A stretch of DNA of 64,000 bases from LMUY01 sp965199165 (GCA_965199165.1 OZ240681.1:1550001-1614000); one strand, 5' to 3'; counted from the first letter of the stretch, positions 34,145 through 43,016 are shown. Notes: generated by a model from the sequence alone, not told the origin. Translations and numbers: made by a program.

Positions 34145-35272
34145 TCAGCGCAGGATGATCGCGACGCGGCGGTTCTGCGGCTCGCGCACGCCAGCCGCGG
34201 TCGGGACCAGCGGACGCGTGTCGCCGAACGCCTGGATGTCGATGGCGGTGCGCGGCACGCCGTCGCGCACCAGTTCGGCGGCGACGGTCTGCGCGCGACG
34301 CAGCGACAGGCGCTGGTTGTAGGCCGGCGTGCCGGAGCGGTCGGCGTTGCCCTGCACTTCGATCCGCGTGTACTGCACGCGGGTGCTGGCCTGGGCGGCT
34401 TCCGACACGATCTGCCGGGCGCGGTCGGTCAGGTCCGCACGGTCCCAGTCGAAGAACACCAGGTAGGTGCGGGCCGGCTGCGACACCGGCACCGGCACGG
34501 GCTGGGCGATCGGCGCAGGCGTCGGCGTGTTGAAGGCATAGCGGACGCCCAGCAGGAAGCTGTGGTTGAAGTCGTCCGTGGAGAACTTCTGCCTGGTGCC
34601 GATGGCGATGCGCGGCGCGAAGTACTGCTCCTTGTACGACTGGCCGCCGATCTCGCTCATGAAGCGGTATTCCGCGGTGAACGCCAGGCCCGGCACGTAC
34701 TGGTAGACCGGGAAGGACAGGCCGACGATGCCCTGAACGCCCAGGTTGTCGTTCTGCCCCGTGTTGCGGAGGAACTGCGTCACGACACCGTTGGTGGCTT
34801 CGGCGATGTGCCCGTTGTTGATCTGGTTGTGGACGTAGCCCACGCCGGCGCCGACATAGGGGAACACCGGGGCATTGAGGCCGAACGAGTTCAACGGGAT
34901 GTCGTACAGGACGTTGGCGAACACGCCTTCCTTGTACTCGTCACCGCCGGCGGAGGTCTGCCGCCCTCCCCCAGCGCCGCCGTTGGCCAGCCGGTTGATC
35001 TTGTTGTCGTAGAACGCACCCTGCAGTTCCAGGCGCAGGCCGTTGCCCAGGCCGTAGCCGACGCTGCCGATGACGACCGGGCCGGCATCGAACTTGTAGT
35101 TGCTGCCATGGCCGAAATTCGTCGGGCCGGGCGCGATGCGCTTGACGGTCTCGTTCTGCAGGATGTTCCCGCCGGCGCCAGCGCCGATATACAGCCCGTC
35201 GACCGGCTGGGCGTGAACTGCGAACGGAGCCGCCAATACGGTTGCCGCCAGAAGCGCATTGCGGAGCTTCAT
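34145..35272 (-). CDS. OmpA-family outer membrane protein (paralogue 2)
   Basis: The protein is 375 residues from ATG 35272 with AGGAGA upstream. The signal peptide (NALLAATVLAAPFAVHAQ) is followed by a barrel starting GLYIGAGAGGNILQ and a short proline/valine linker. The OmpA domain (YLVFFDWDRADLTDRARQIV, ending RPLVPTAAGVREPQNRR) matches the neighbour almost residue for residue. The barrel differs in its loops, containing a DUF-like GGAGGGRQTSAGGDE insert. The tandem arrangement is best explained by duplication with loop divergence, as expected for surface-exposed regions. Confidence 0.9.
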   Translation of the reverse strand: MKLRNALLAATVLAAPFAVHAQPVDGLYIGAGAGGNILQNETVKRIAPGPTNFGHGSNYKFDAGPVVIGSVGYGLGNGLRLELQGAFYDNKINRLANGGAGGGRQTSAGGDEYKEGVFANVLYDIPLNSFGLNAPVFPYVGAGVGYVHNQINNGHIAEATNGVVTQFLRNTGQNDNLGVQGIVGLSFPVYQYVPGLAFTAEYRFMSEIGGQSYKEQYFAPRIAIGTRQKFSTDDFNHSFLLGVRYAFNTPTPAPIAQPVPVPVSQPARTYLVFFDWDRADLTDRARQIVSEAAQASTRVQYTRIEVQGNADRSGTPAYNQRLSLRRAQTVAAELVRDGVPRTAIDIQAFGDTRPLVPTAAGVREPQNRRVAIILR

Positions 35273-35480
35273 TACATTACTCTCCTCGTATCTATTCTGC
35301 ACCAACATGCAGCATACCGCCTGATGACCCGGTACAGTGCCCGGCTGTCGGTAGAACGCACATTATCACTGGATCGCCGCAGCGGGAGGGGAGTTGTGGC
35401 TGTTTCCTCCCCACTGTCACTTTGCTGCCACAGGCACCGGCGCAATCAAGCAACAGTGATCGGCCCAGCGGGAACTTCGC

Positions 35481-35816
35481 TCAGACGATGCGGCCCGAAA
35501 ACGGGGGCAAGTAGTCCGGTGCTTCGAACTCGACGACCCAGAGATCCGGGTCGAAGCGGACTTGCCGGGCGACGTAGGCATCCGCGGTCTGCTCGTCGAC
35601 CGGCTCGGCCCCCGTCGCCCGCAGCCACGCCGCCTCGTCGCCACCGGCGCGCACCTGCGACAGCACCACAAGGCCGGCGCGGCCGCGCAGGATGACCAGG
35701 ATGCCGCCGGCATCGGCGTCTCCGCTCCGGACCACGGCGCCCGGCCGGGCCGCACCGGAGCCGAGGCGCAGCGCCATCTGCACCCACAGCTTCGCCTTGA
35801 CGCGGGGCTCCGACAC
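35481..35816 (-). CDS. DUF1491 family protein
   Basis: The protein is 111 residues from a GTG four bases after the oxidoreductase stop. Sequence blocks VKAKLWVQMALRLGSG, GGILVILRGRAGLVVLSQVR and DPDLWVVEFEAPDYLPPF match DUF1491, a small family typical of alphaproteobacteria with no known function. It is co-transcribed with the quinone oxidoreductase upstream. Confidence 0.82.
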   Translation of the reverse strand: MSEPRVKAKLWVQMALRLGSGAARPGAVVRSGDADAGGILVILRGRAGLVVLSQVRAGGDEAAWLRATGAEPVDEQTADAYVARQVRFDPDLWVVEFEAPDYLPPFSGRIV

Positions 35817-35820
35817 GGCG

Positions 35821-36792
35821 TCAGACCGTGAGCACGGTCGACCCCGTGGTGCGCCGCGCTTCCAGGTCGGCATGGGCGCGGGCAGCCTCGCGCAGCGGAT
35901 AGGTTTGGCGCACCGCGATCTTCACCGTGCCGTCCGCCACGACGGACATCAGCTCCGCCGCCGTGGCCTGAAGGTCGGCTGGCGAGGCGATGAACGCGCC
36001 GAGCGAGGGCCGGGTCAGGAAGTAGGAGCCGCGGGCCAGGATGTTGGGGTCGATCGGCGGCACCGCGCCGGAGGCTTGGCCGAACAGCACCAGCATCCCC
36101 AGCGGGCGCAGGCAGTCCAGCGACTTGAAGAAGGTGTCGCGGCCGACGCTGTCATACACGACCGGCAGCCCCTTCCCGCCGGTCAGCTCCTTCGCGACGG
36201 CGACGAAGTCCGCCTCGCCGGTGACGACCGGATGGGTGCAGCCATGCGCCTGCGCCAGCTCCGCCTTCTCGCGCGAGGAAACGGTGCCGATCACGGTGGC
36301 GCCGAGCGAGCTCGCCCATTGACAGAGGATCAGGCCGATGCCGCCCGCCGCCGCATGGATCAGGATCGTGTCGCCGGCCTGCACGCGGTAGGTGCGGCGG
36401 ATGAGGTATTGCACCGTCATGCCCTGCAGCATCATCGCCGCCGCGGTCTGGTCCGCGACCGTGTCCGGCAGCGCGACCAGCCGGTCCGCGGCGATCACCC
36501 GGCGTTCCGCGTAGGCGCCGACCACGCCGGCATAGGCGACGCGGTCGCCCGCGGCCACGCTGCTCACGCCCGGCCCCACCTCCTCCACCACGCCCGCGCC
36601 TTCGGAGCCGGGGATGAACGGCATGGCCTGCGGGTAGAGGCCGGTGCGCTGGTATACGTCGATGAAGTTCAGCCCGACCGCGGTGTGGCGCAGCAGGACC
36701 TGGCCCTGCCCCAGCGCCGGCAGGTCGTACTCCTCCCACACCAACTCCTCCGGGCCGCCATGGCGATGCTGCCGGATGCCTGACGTCTTCAT
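35821..36792 (-). CDS. qor: NADPH:quinone oxidoreductase, zeta-crystallin type
   Basis: The protein is 323 residues of the zinc-free medium-chain reductase family, with GAGGGAAA before the ATG. The N-terminal LLRHTAVGLNFIDVYQRTGLY and the GSEGAGVVEEVG block are classical, and the cofactor motif is ILIHAAAGGIGLILCQWA. The VVYDSVGRDTF and FGQASGAVPPIDP segments match Qor exactly in pattern. It reduces quinones by one electron or alkenals with NADPH in the cytoplasm. Confidence 0.92.
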   Translation of the reverse strand: MKTSGIRQHRHGGPEELVWEEYDLPALGQGQVLLRHTAVGLNFIDVYQRTGLYPQAMPFIPGSEGAGVVEEVGPGVSSVAAGDRVAYAGVVGAYAERRVIAADRLVALPDTVADQTAAAMMLQGMTVQYLIRRTYRVQAGDTILIHAAAGGIGLILCQWASSLGATVIGTVSSREKAELAQAHGCTHPVVTGEADFVAVAKELTGGKGLPVVYDSVGRDTFFKSLDCLRPLGMLVLFGQASGAVPPIDPNILARGSYFLTRPSLGAFIASPADLQATAAELMSVVADGTVKIAVRQTYPLREAARAHADLEARRTTGSTVLTV

Positions 36793-36844
36793 CGCGTTTC
36801 CCTCGTCGTGGTCGCGCCGAGGGTGGTCGGTGCCACTGGCGAGG

Positions 36845-38206
36845 TCAACTCGTGGCCAACAACACCCCCAGCACGCCGCGCGCGTGGGCAACGGCGCGGT
36901 CGACCCAGGGGCCGGCGGCGGCCACGGCGGGTGCGAGGTCGAAGGCGCCTGCCAGGTCGAGGCCCGTGCGCGCCACCGCCGGGTCGCGTGCGAGCACCAC
37001 CTGCAGCGCGTCGCCGCTGCGGCGGACCTCCGCCGCCGCACCTTCGACCAGGTCATGCGCCGCCTCCCGGCCGAGCACCCCGCCCAGACGGGCAGCCGCG
37101 GCATCGGCGAACAGCAGGCCGCGGGTGACGTCGACGTTCGCGCGCATCCGGGCCGCATCCACCTCCAGCCCGTGCGCCAAGCCGGATGCCTCCCGCAGGG
37201 CGCCCGCGGCCAGGCCGAACAGGGTCGGCAGGGCATGCCACTCCGCGTGCCAGAGCCCGACGGGCCGTTCATGCGCCGCCGCCATCGCCGTCAGCAGGCT
37301 GGCCGCCTGGGTCGGGGCCGCGGCGTGGGCGGCGAGGATGACGGTGGAGGACACCGGGTTGCGCTTGTGCGGCATGGCGGAGGAGCCGCCCCGGCCGGGC
37401 ACGTTGGGTTCGGCCACCTCCCCGATCTCGGTGGAGGCGAGGCTGGCCACGTCCGTCGCCATCTTGGCCAGGGCGCCGATGAGCTGGGCGAGCCACCCGC
37501 CGGCCTCGGCGATGCGGGCGCGCCGCACGTGCCAGGCGATCGGGTCGGTGCCGAGGCCAAGTTCGCGGGCGAAGGCGTCCGCCACCGCCGGGCCATGCGG
37601 GCCCAGCCCGGCCAGCGTGCCCACCGGCCCGCCGAGGGAGGCGACCAGCAGCCGGTCGCACAGGCGGGGCAGCCCGGCCGCCACCTCGGCCACGCCGGCC
37701 AGCCAAACCGCGACCTTGTACCCGAACGTCAGGGGGGCGGCGTGCTGCCCGTAGGTTCGGCCGACGCATGGCGTGGCACGGTGCGCCAGCGCCAGGCTGC
37801 ACAGGCCGTCCAGCACGGCGCCCAGGTCCACCCGGATCAGGGCCAGCGCGTCCCGCATCTGGAGGACGAGCGCCGTGTCCAGGATGTCCTGCGTGGTGGC
37901 GCCCTTGTGGAAGGCGCGCTCCAGCTCCGGCGGCAGCTGCGCCTGCACGGCCTTGACGAACGGGATGGTCGGCACCCCGGCGACCGCCGTACTGCGGCCG
38001 AGGGAGGCCGCGTCCAGTCCGGACACCGCCTCCACCGCTGCGGCGAGGCCCGCCGGGACCAGGCCGACCGACGCCTCCGCCCGGGCCAACGCCGCCTCGG
38101 CCCCGAGCATGGCGGCGAGCCGCGCCTCGTCGGAGAAGCACGCCCCCATCGCGACCGTCGTGAACAGCGGGCCGAGCAGGGGAGAGTCCAGGGCGGAGAA
38201 GGTCAT
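36845..38206 (-). CDS. pcaB: 3-carboxy-cis,cis-muconate cycloisomerase
   Basis: The protein is 453 residues from ATG 38206. It belongs to the fumarase/aspartase superfamily, with signature GGSSAMPHKRNPV, an upstream HKGATTQDILDTALVLQMRD and TYGQHAAPLTFGYKVAVW. The N-terminal DSPLLGPLF and the length point to PcaB of the beta-ketoadipate pathway rather than adenylosuccinate lyase. No other pca gene is adjacent, so pathway partners must lie elsewhere. It is divergent from thiM. Confidence 0.88.
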   Translation of the reverse strand: MTFSALDSPLLGPLFTTVAMGACFSDEARLAAMLGAEAALARAEASVGLVPAGLAAAVEAVSGLDAASLGRSTAVAGVPTIPFVKAVQAQLPPELERAFHKGATTQDILDTALVLQMRDALALIRVDLGAVLDGLCSLALAHRATPCVGRTYGQHAAPLTFGYKVAVWLAGVAEVAAGLPRLCDRLLVASLGGPVGTLAGLGPHGPAVADAFARELGLGTDPIAWHVRRARIAEAGGWLAQLIGALAKMATDVASLASTEIGEVAEPNVPGRGGSSAMPHKRNPVSSTVILAAHAAAPTQAASLLTAMAAAHERPVGLWHAEWHALPTLFGLAAGALREASGLAHGLEVDAARMRANVDVTRGLLFADAAAARLGGVLGREAAHDLVEGAAAEVRRSGDALQVVLARDPAVARTGLDLAGAFDLAPAVAAAGPWVDRAVAHARGVLGVLLATS

Positions 38207-38289
38207 CCCCCGCACCCTTGCCGTCCAGGCCGTTGCAGGCAAGGCACGGCGCCTCGTCTGCGCGGGGTGAACGCGATAGACACGCAGAC

Positions 38290-39081
38290 ATGGACTCCGA
38301 CCCTATCCCCTCGGCCGGCGGCACGCTCGCTGCGGTGCGTGCCCGGCGGCCGCTGGTGCATTGCCTGACCAACCCGGTCGCGGCGAACCTGACGGCCAAC
38401 GCGCTGCTCTGCCTCGGCGCTGCGCCGCTGATGGCGGAGGCGGAGGCGGAGATGGATGCCGTGGTGTCGGCAGCGGACGCGCTGCTGGTCAACCTCGGCA
38501 TGCAAACGCCGGCGCGGCTGCAGGCTGCGGAGGCCGCGACGGCGAAGGCGCGGGCGTGCGGCGTGCCCTGGGTGCTGGACCCGGTGGCAGCCGGCGCGAT
38601 CCCGACGCGGACCGGCACGGCCCGGGCGCTGCTGGCCGGCGCCCCACGGCTGATCAAGGGCAACGCGTCCGAGATCATCGCCATGGCGGGCAGCGGGGCA
38701 GGTGGGCGCGGGACGGACGCGACCCACGATGCGGCGGATGCGCTGGACCCCGCCCGCCGCCTGGCACGCGGCACGGGGGCCACCGTCGCCATCACCGGCG
38801 CGGTGGACTGGGTCACCGATGGCGAACGCACCGTGGCCGTTCACCGCGGCCATGCGCGCATGGCGGAGGTGAGCGGCATGGGCTGCGTCGCCGGGGCGCT
38901 CGCCGCCGCCTGCCTTGCGGTCGAGCCGGACGCGGTGCTCGGCGCCTGCCACGCCCTGATCTTGTTGGGCGTGGCGGGGGAGATCGCCGCGGCGCAAGCG
39001 GCGGGCCCGGGGTCGTTCGTGCCGGCGATGCTGGACGCGCTGCACCGCCTGGACCCGGCGTTGGCCGCCCTGCAACCGTAG
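38290..39081 (+). CDS. thiM: Hydroxyethylthiazole kinase
   Basis: The protein is 263 residues. It has the ribokinase-like ThiM fold: LVHCLTNPVAANLTANALL, LVNLGMQTPARLQAAEAA, VLDPVAAGAIPTRT, the LIKGNASEI motif and the active-site GMGCVAGALAAA with its cysteine. It salvages hydroxyethylthiazole for thiamine. Its 83-base leader is too short for and does not resemble a TPP riboswitch. No thiD or thiE is next to it. Confidence 0.92.
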   Translation: MDSDPIPSAGGTLAAVRARRPLVHCLTNPVAANLTANALLCLGAAPLMAEAEAEMDAVVSAADALLVNLGMQTPARLQAAEAATAKARACGVPWVLDPVAAGAIPTRTGTARALLAGAPRLIKGNASEIIAMAGSGAGGRGTDATHDAADALDPARRLARGTGATVAITGAVDWVTDGERTVAVHRGHARMAEVSGMGCVAGALAAACLAVEPDAVLGACHALILLGVAGEIAAAQAAGPGSFVPAMLDALHRLDPALAALQP

Positions 39082-39159
39082 GCAGGCGATGTCGCGGTGC
39101 CAGGGTATGGACCCGCCCACCGCTCAAGCAGCCACTTGGAACGTGAGGCGGTGGAGGCC

Positions 39160-39576
39160 CTAGACCACCTCGGCCGACGGCTCCTCGGCCACCGCCTCTC
39201 CGGCGGGATCGACCGTGGCCTCCGCCGCTGGTGCGGGCTCCGGCGGGGGTTCCTTGGCGCGGTCGCGGGCGCCGCCGAGGTAAGCGAACACCAAGGGGTC
39301 GTGGCCCTCGAAGATCAGCTGATACTCGGCGCCCATGGCGACGTGCGAGGCCTGGTCGACCTTGGCGATCTTCTTGATGACCCAACCCTCGCCCCGATCG
39401 ACCAGGACGGGCGGGAGGTCCACGACGCGCGCAGGCGGGCGCTTGTCGTCACGACCCCGGCCCGGACCACCGGGCCCGCCCTTGCCACCCTTGCCGCCCT
39501 TGCGATCGCGGCTGTTCATGTCGAACTGCGCAGGGGCGGGCGTCTTGGGCTTCGGCGTGCCGGGTTGTTTTGCCAT
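39160..39576 (-). CDS. Low-complexity hypothetical protein
   Basis: The protein is 138 residues, with GAGGAG before the ATG. The N-terminal 50 residues are basic and glycine-rich (RDRKGGKGGKGGPGG), the middle (WVIKKIAKVDQASHVAMGAEY, then LIFEGHDPLVFAYLGG) looks folded, and the tail is alanine/proline/glutamate-rich. No family is recognised. The basic start suggests nucleic-acid contact. It is divergent from the zinc-ribbon gene. Confidence 0.65.
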   Translation of the reverse strand: MAKQPGTPKPKTPAPAQFDMNSRDRKGGKGGKGGPGGPGRGRDDKRPPARVVDLPPVLVDRGEGWVIKKIAKVDQASHVAMGAEYQLIFEGHDPLVFAYLGGARDRAKEPPPEPAPAAEATVDPAGEAVAEEPSAEVV

Positions 39577-39769
39577 GCGCGGTCTCCTCATCGAGCCGAA
39601 GTTCGTCGCGCCCCCTTAAAGAGTTTTGCTGGGCAGAGATAGGGCATGTCCCGCCACGTGCATCCTGCCGTGGATCGGTGCAAACCGCGTGATGAGCGCC
39701 GCGTGGCAGCGGCGAACCGGCCGGGAACAAGCTGACGCGGGGCTGAGCCCGCCATGGGGTGCAGGATCG

Positions 39770-39979
39770 ATGCCGACGAAGACGAAGCAGACCGACATTC
39801 CCCTTTGGCACTACAGCTGTCCGGAATGCGGCATAGGCGATGGGGAGACCGGCTACCACGTCCCCACCCACGCGATCTACTGCGAGGTCTGCCTGGAGGA
39901 CGGCCAGCATGTCAGGCTCCGGCGCTGGCCGCTCGACCACGGGTCAGGCGCGCTTCCGGGTCGCTCTGGCCGGGGCTGA
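39770..39979 (+). CDS. Small zinc-ribbon-like protein
   Basis: The protein is 69 residues, with AGGA before the ATG. Two CxxC knuckles, Cys17-Pro-Glu-Cys20 and Cys38-Glu-Val-Cys41, with histidines between, form a likely zinc ribbon. The 3' end overlaps the convergent ku gene by 36 bases. The function is unknown; nucleic-acid or protein binding is typical for such ribbons. Confidence 0.65.
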   Translation: MPTKTKQTDIPLWHYSCPECGIGDGETGYHVPTHAIYCEVCLEDGQHVRLRRWPLDHGSGALPGRSGRG

Positions 39980-40861
39980 CGGCGTCTTCGTCGCCGGCTT
40001 GCCGGGCTTCGCCTTGGGGGCTGCAGCGCCCTTGCCCGGGGCCTTGGCGCCGGCCTTCTTCGGGGCGGCCGAGCCGGAGGTGGCCTGGCCCAGGCTCTTC
40101 TTCAGCGCCGCCATGAGGTCGACGACGTTGCCGCGGTCGGGTTCCTCCGCGGCCTCGGGCTCGATGCCCTCGCCCTTAAGCTTGGCCTCGATGACGGCCC
40201 GCAGGCGGGTCTCGTAGCGGTCCTCCACGTCGGCCGGGTCGTAGGTCCCCGTCTGGCGGTCGATGAGCTGGGTGGCCAGCTGGATCATGTCCGGGTCCGG
40301 CTTGGCGGCGGGCAGGTGGTCGAACAGGCCCGCGTGGTCGTTCAGGTCGCGTTCCTCGTGCAGCGTGTGCATGACGAGGCCGCGGCCCATGGGCATGATC
40401 GCGATCGGATGCTCCCGCCTGGCGATGACGGCCCGCGACAGCGCGATCTTGCCCGTGCTCGCGATGGCATCGCGCAACACGAGGTAGACGTCCTGCCCGG
40501 CGTCCCCGTCCGGAGCCAGGTAGTAGCTGGCGTCGAAGTAGACCGGGTCGATGGAACCCGCATCCACGAACTTCTCGATCTTGACCGTGGACGAGCTCTC
40601 GACCCGGGCGCTCTCGAAGTCCTCCTCGTCGACGATGAGGTAGCTGCCCTTCGTGTACTCGTAACCCTTCACCAGCTCGCTGCGGGACAGGACGTCCCCG
40701 GTCTCCGCGTCCTCCGTCACCATCTTGATGCGGTTGCCCGTCTTCGGATTGATGAGGTTGAAGTGCAGGGAGCCCCGGTCGTGGTTGGCGCTGTAGAGCG
40801 CGATCGGGCAGGAGACCAATGCCAGCCGAAGGTGTCCACGCCAGATCGGACGTTGCGCCAT
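39944..40861 (-). CDS. ku: Non-homologous end-joining protein Ku
   Basis: The protein is 305 residues, with GGGAG before the ATG. The N-terminal PIWRGHLRLALVSCPIALY and FNLINPKTGNRIKM, followed by YEYTKGSYLIVDEEDFE, are the bacterial Ku core (about residues 1-250). A lysine/alanine/proline tail like those that bind DNA and LigD completes it. Ku holds double-strand break ends for joining. No ligD is present in the window. It lies next to the intron-split tRNA gene, transcribed in the same direction. Confidence 0.95.
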   Translation of the reverse strand: MAQRPIWRGHLRLALVSCPIALYSANHDRGSLHFNLINPKTGNRIKMVTEDAETGDVLSRSELVKGYEYTKGSYLIVDEEDFESARVESSSTVKIEKFVDAGSIDPVYFDASYYLAPDGDAGQDVYLVLRDAIASTGKIALSRAVIARREHPIAIMPMGRGLVMHTLHEERDLNDHAGLFDHLPAAKPDPDMIQLATQLIDRQTGTYDPADVEDRYETRLRAVIEAKLKGEGIEPEAAEEPDRGNVVDLMAALKKSLGQATSGSAAPKKAGAKAPGKGAAAPKAKPGKPATKTPSAPARATRKRA

Positions 40862-40965
40862 GCCAGTCTCCCACCGGGCCGACGATCCAGCCCTTGCCGC
40901 ACCAGCGACTGGGCGCAGTGTAATGGCTCCTGCCATCTCCGCCAGTTGGGGAAGGCGCCGCAATC

Positions 40966-41270
40966 TGGCTTCCGCGGCGGGATTCGAACCCGCGACCCCA
41001 GGATTCATACCACTTCGGCTTGCACCGCCGTCCCGGCCAGGGACGTTCGTGGTCTGGACTGTCCCTTCACCATGGGCCGAGGCCTTTAGGTGTCGCCCTA
41101 CCAGTCTCTACACCTTCCCGCCGGTTTCCCGCTGGGCTTGGCTCGGGATCGGCACCGGCACGAGCGCGCCGGAGCGTTCCCCGAATTTGAGCGAATCCGC
41201 TGCACGGTTTCCCGGTGCAGCGCCCCGATGAAAAGGAATCCTGTACTCTATCCAGCTGAGCTACGCGGAA
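40966..41270 (-). tRNA. tRNA-Arg(CCU) interrupted by a group I intron
   Basis: Read on the minus strand, the 5' exon is 41270-41234 and the 3' exon 41005-40966, together 77 nt. The acceptor stem TTCCGCG pairs with CGCGGAA, with discriminator G and an encoded CCA. The D arm is GCTCAGCTGGATAGAGT, the anticodon stem CAGGA/TCCTG is perfect, the loop TTCCTAA gives anticodon CCU, and the T arm is GCGGG TTCGAAT CCCGC. The exons join only if the 228-nt intron is removed from the anticodon loop. This is where group I introns of alphaproteobacterial tRNA-Arg(CCU) are known to sit (Agrobacterium). Confidence 0.9.
41006..41233 (-). mobile_element. Group I intron in tRNA-Arg(CCU)
   Basis: It is 228 nt with no reading frame of its own. 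It follows a U at the 5' splice site and ends in G at 41006. An internal guide GGGG shortly after the junction can pair with UCCU of the exon, placing a U-G pair at the cut (P1). R-like sequence TGTAGAGACTGGTAGGGC and S-like sequence ACAGTCCAGACC can form P7 through GACT/AGTC. GCTGCACCGG/CCGTGCAGC makes an early stem. These are features of small IC3-type self-splicing introns. Confidence 0.85.
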
Positions 41271-41410
41271 CCGATAGCACAGTCATGATAGCGCATGGGT
41301 CCGGTCTGACAAGCTGCCGGCCAGCAGCCGCCGGCACGCCCCTAGGCGAACCAGCCCCCGCAAGGCAAGATCGCGGCTCACGCGATGGAGTGGCCGGACG
41401 GCCAGCACGG

Positions 41411-42439
41411 ATGCACCCTGACCCGACCGACGCCGCCGCGCTGCACGCCCGCCTGCTCACGCTCGACAGCCATATCGACATCCCCTGGCCGGACGGGCCG
41501 GACCCGTTCACCGCGACCCGGCGCCGGGTCGACATCGGCAAGATGGTGGAGGGTGGCCTGCGCGCCGGGTGCTTCGCCGCCTATGTCGCGCAAGGGCCAC
41601 GCACGCCGGAGGGCTGGTCCGCCGCGCGGGACCGCGCGCTCGGCATGCTCGCCACCATCCGCGACATGGGCGCCGAGCGCAACGGCCTGCGCGCCCGGCT
41701 GGCCACGGACGTGGCCAGCATCCGGCAGGCCGCCGCGGAGCCCGGCGTCGCCGTGATCATCCCCGCGGTCGAGAACGGCCACGCGCTGGGGGAGGACGTG
41801 GCCGTGCTCGAGCAGTTCCGTGCCCTGGGCGCGCAATACCTGACGCTCACCCATAACGGCCACAACGCCCTGGCCGACAGCAGCAACCCGCGCATCGACC
41901 TGGGCGACGGCCCCACCCTGCATGGCGGGCTGAGCGCCCTGGGCCGGGAGGCGGTGGCCACGCTGAACCGGCTGGGCATGCTGGTCGACGTCAGCCACGC
42001 GTCCAAGGCGAGCATGATGCAGGCCGCCGCACTGTCCCGCACCCCCGTGGTCGCCACGCATTCCTGCATCCACGCCCTCTGCCCGGTGCCGCGCAACCTG
42101 GACGACGAGCAGCTCGACCGGCTGCGGGAGGTGGGTGGCCTGGTGCAGATCACCGCCGTGCCGTCCTTCGTCCGGCCGCAGGGCAAGGCGGACAAGGTCT
42201 CGGTTGCCGACTACATGGACCATCTGGACTATGCCGTGCGGCGCTGCGGCGTGGAGCACGTCGGCATCAGCTCGGACTTCGACGGCGGCGGGATGCTGCT
42301 GGACTGGCGGGACGCCTCCGAGAGCGCGAACCTCACCGCCGAATTGTGCCGCCGCGGCTACGACGAGACCGAGATCGCGGCGCTCTGGGGCGGCAACTTC
42401 CTGCGCCTGCTGGAACGGGCCGAGGCGGCGGCAGCGTGA
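41411..42439 (+). CDS. Membrane dipeptidase (renal dipeptidase family)
   Basis: The protein is 342 residues. The first zinc motif is His21-Ile-Asp23 in LDSHIDIPW, the bridging glutamate is in IIPAVENGH, and further metal histidines are in LVDVSHAS and VATHSCIHAL. HVGISSDFDGGG carries the last aspartate. All belong to the M19 family, which cleaves dipeptides and some beta-lactams. No signal peptide is seen. The ribosome site is weak, so the start is not certain. Its stop overlaps the GTG of hemJ. Confidence 0.88.
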   Translation: MHPDPTDAAALHARLLTLDSHIDIPWPDGPDPFTATRRRVDIGKMVEGGLRAGCFAAYVAQGPRTPEGWSAARDRALGMLATIRDMGAERNGLRARLATDVASIRQAAAEPGVAVIIPAVENGHALGEDVAVLEQFRALGAQYLTLTHNGHNALADSSNPRIDLGDGPTLHGGLSALGREAVATLNRLGMLVDVSHASKASMMQAAALSRTPVVATHSCIHALCPVPRNLDDEQLDRLREVGGLVQITAVPSFVRPQGKADKVSVADYMDHLDYAVRRCGVEHVGISSDFDGGGMLLDWRDASESANLTAELCRRGYDETEIAALWGGNFLRLLERAEAAAA

Positions 42440-42888
42440 CGATCGGCTTCCTTGGTCCGTACTTGCTGTGGACCAAGTCGCTGCACGTGATCGCCGTCAT
42501 CGCCTGGATGGCCGGCCTGTTCTACCTGCCGCGGCTCTACGTCTATCACTGCGAGGTCGCACGCGGCTCCGAGGCCAGCGAGCGGTTCAAGGTGATGGAG
42601 CGGCGGTTGCTGAAGCAGATCACCACCCCGGCCATGATCGCGACCTGGTGCCTCGGCCTGCTGCTGATGATGACGCCGGGTGCGGTGGATTGGAGTGCCA
42701 CCTGGTGGCACGTCAAGCTGACCGGCGTCATCCTGATGAGCGGCTTCCACGGTGCGGCGTCGAAATGGCGGCGGGACTTCCTGGAGGACCGCAACACCCG
42801 GCCGCAGCGCTTCTACCGCTTCGCCAACGAGGTCCCGACGGTGCTGATGGTGATCATCGTCATCATGGCCATCGTCCAGCCAGGCTAG
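42436..42888 (+). CDS. hemJ: Protoporphyrinogen oxidase HemJ
   Basis: The protein is 150 residues from a GTG overlapping the dipeptidase stop. There are four membrane helices. The first, LLWTKSLHVIAVIAWMAGLF, carries the conserved heme-ligand histidine (His17), and YLPRLYVYH follows. The second half has WWHVKLTGVILMSGFHG and FANEVPTVLMV, typical of UPF0093/HemJ. It performs the penultimate oxidation of heme synthesis in the inner membrane. Position after a peptidase is probably incidental. Confidence 0.9.
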   Translation: MTIGFLGPYLLWTKSLHVIAVIAWMAGLFYLPRLYVYHCEVARGSEASERFKVMERRLLKQITTPAMIATWCLGLLLMMTPGAVDWSATWWHVKLTGVILMSGFHGAASKWRRDFLEDRNTRPQRFYRFANEVPTVLMVIIVIMAIVQPG

Positions 42889-42900
42889 GGCGCGCCTGCT

Positions 42901-43004
42901 CCCTCTCCTTCTGGCAGAGGGCCGGGGTGAGGGTTCCGCCCGCATACACCGGCCAGGACCGGTGTGGGCCGGCCCTCACCCAACCCTCTCCCAGAGGGAG
43001 AGGG
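42901..43004. repeat. REP-like repeat, copy 2
   Basis: It opens CCCTCTCC and closes CCCTCTCC, cagag, GGAGAGGG. In between are GGGGTGAGGG, a central stem ACACCGG/CCGGTGT and CCCTCACCCAACC, so the whole can fold as a long cruciform. It lies between convergent hemJ and a binding-protein gene. The pattern is shared with 32721-32790 and 61350-61478. Confidence 0.75.
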
Positions 43005-43016
43005 CTCTACCCCTCG

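Noticed and set aside
38207..38289. TPP riboswitch upstream of thiM
   Set aside because: The gap is only 83 bases and lacks the conserved CUGAGA and ACCUGAUC-type elements.
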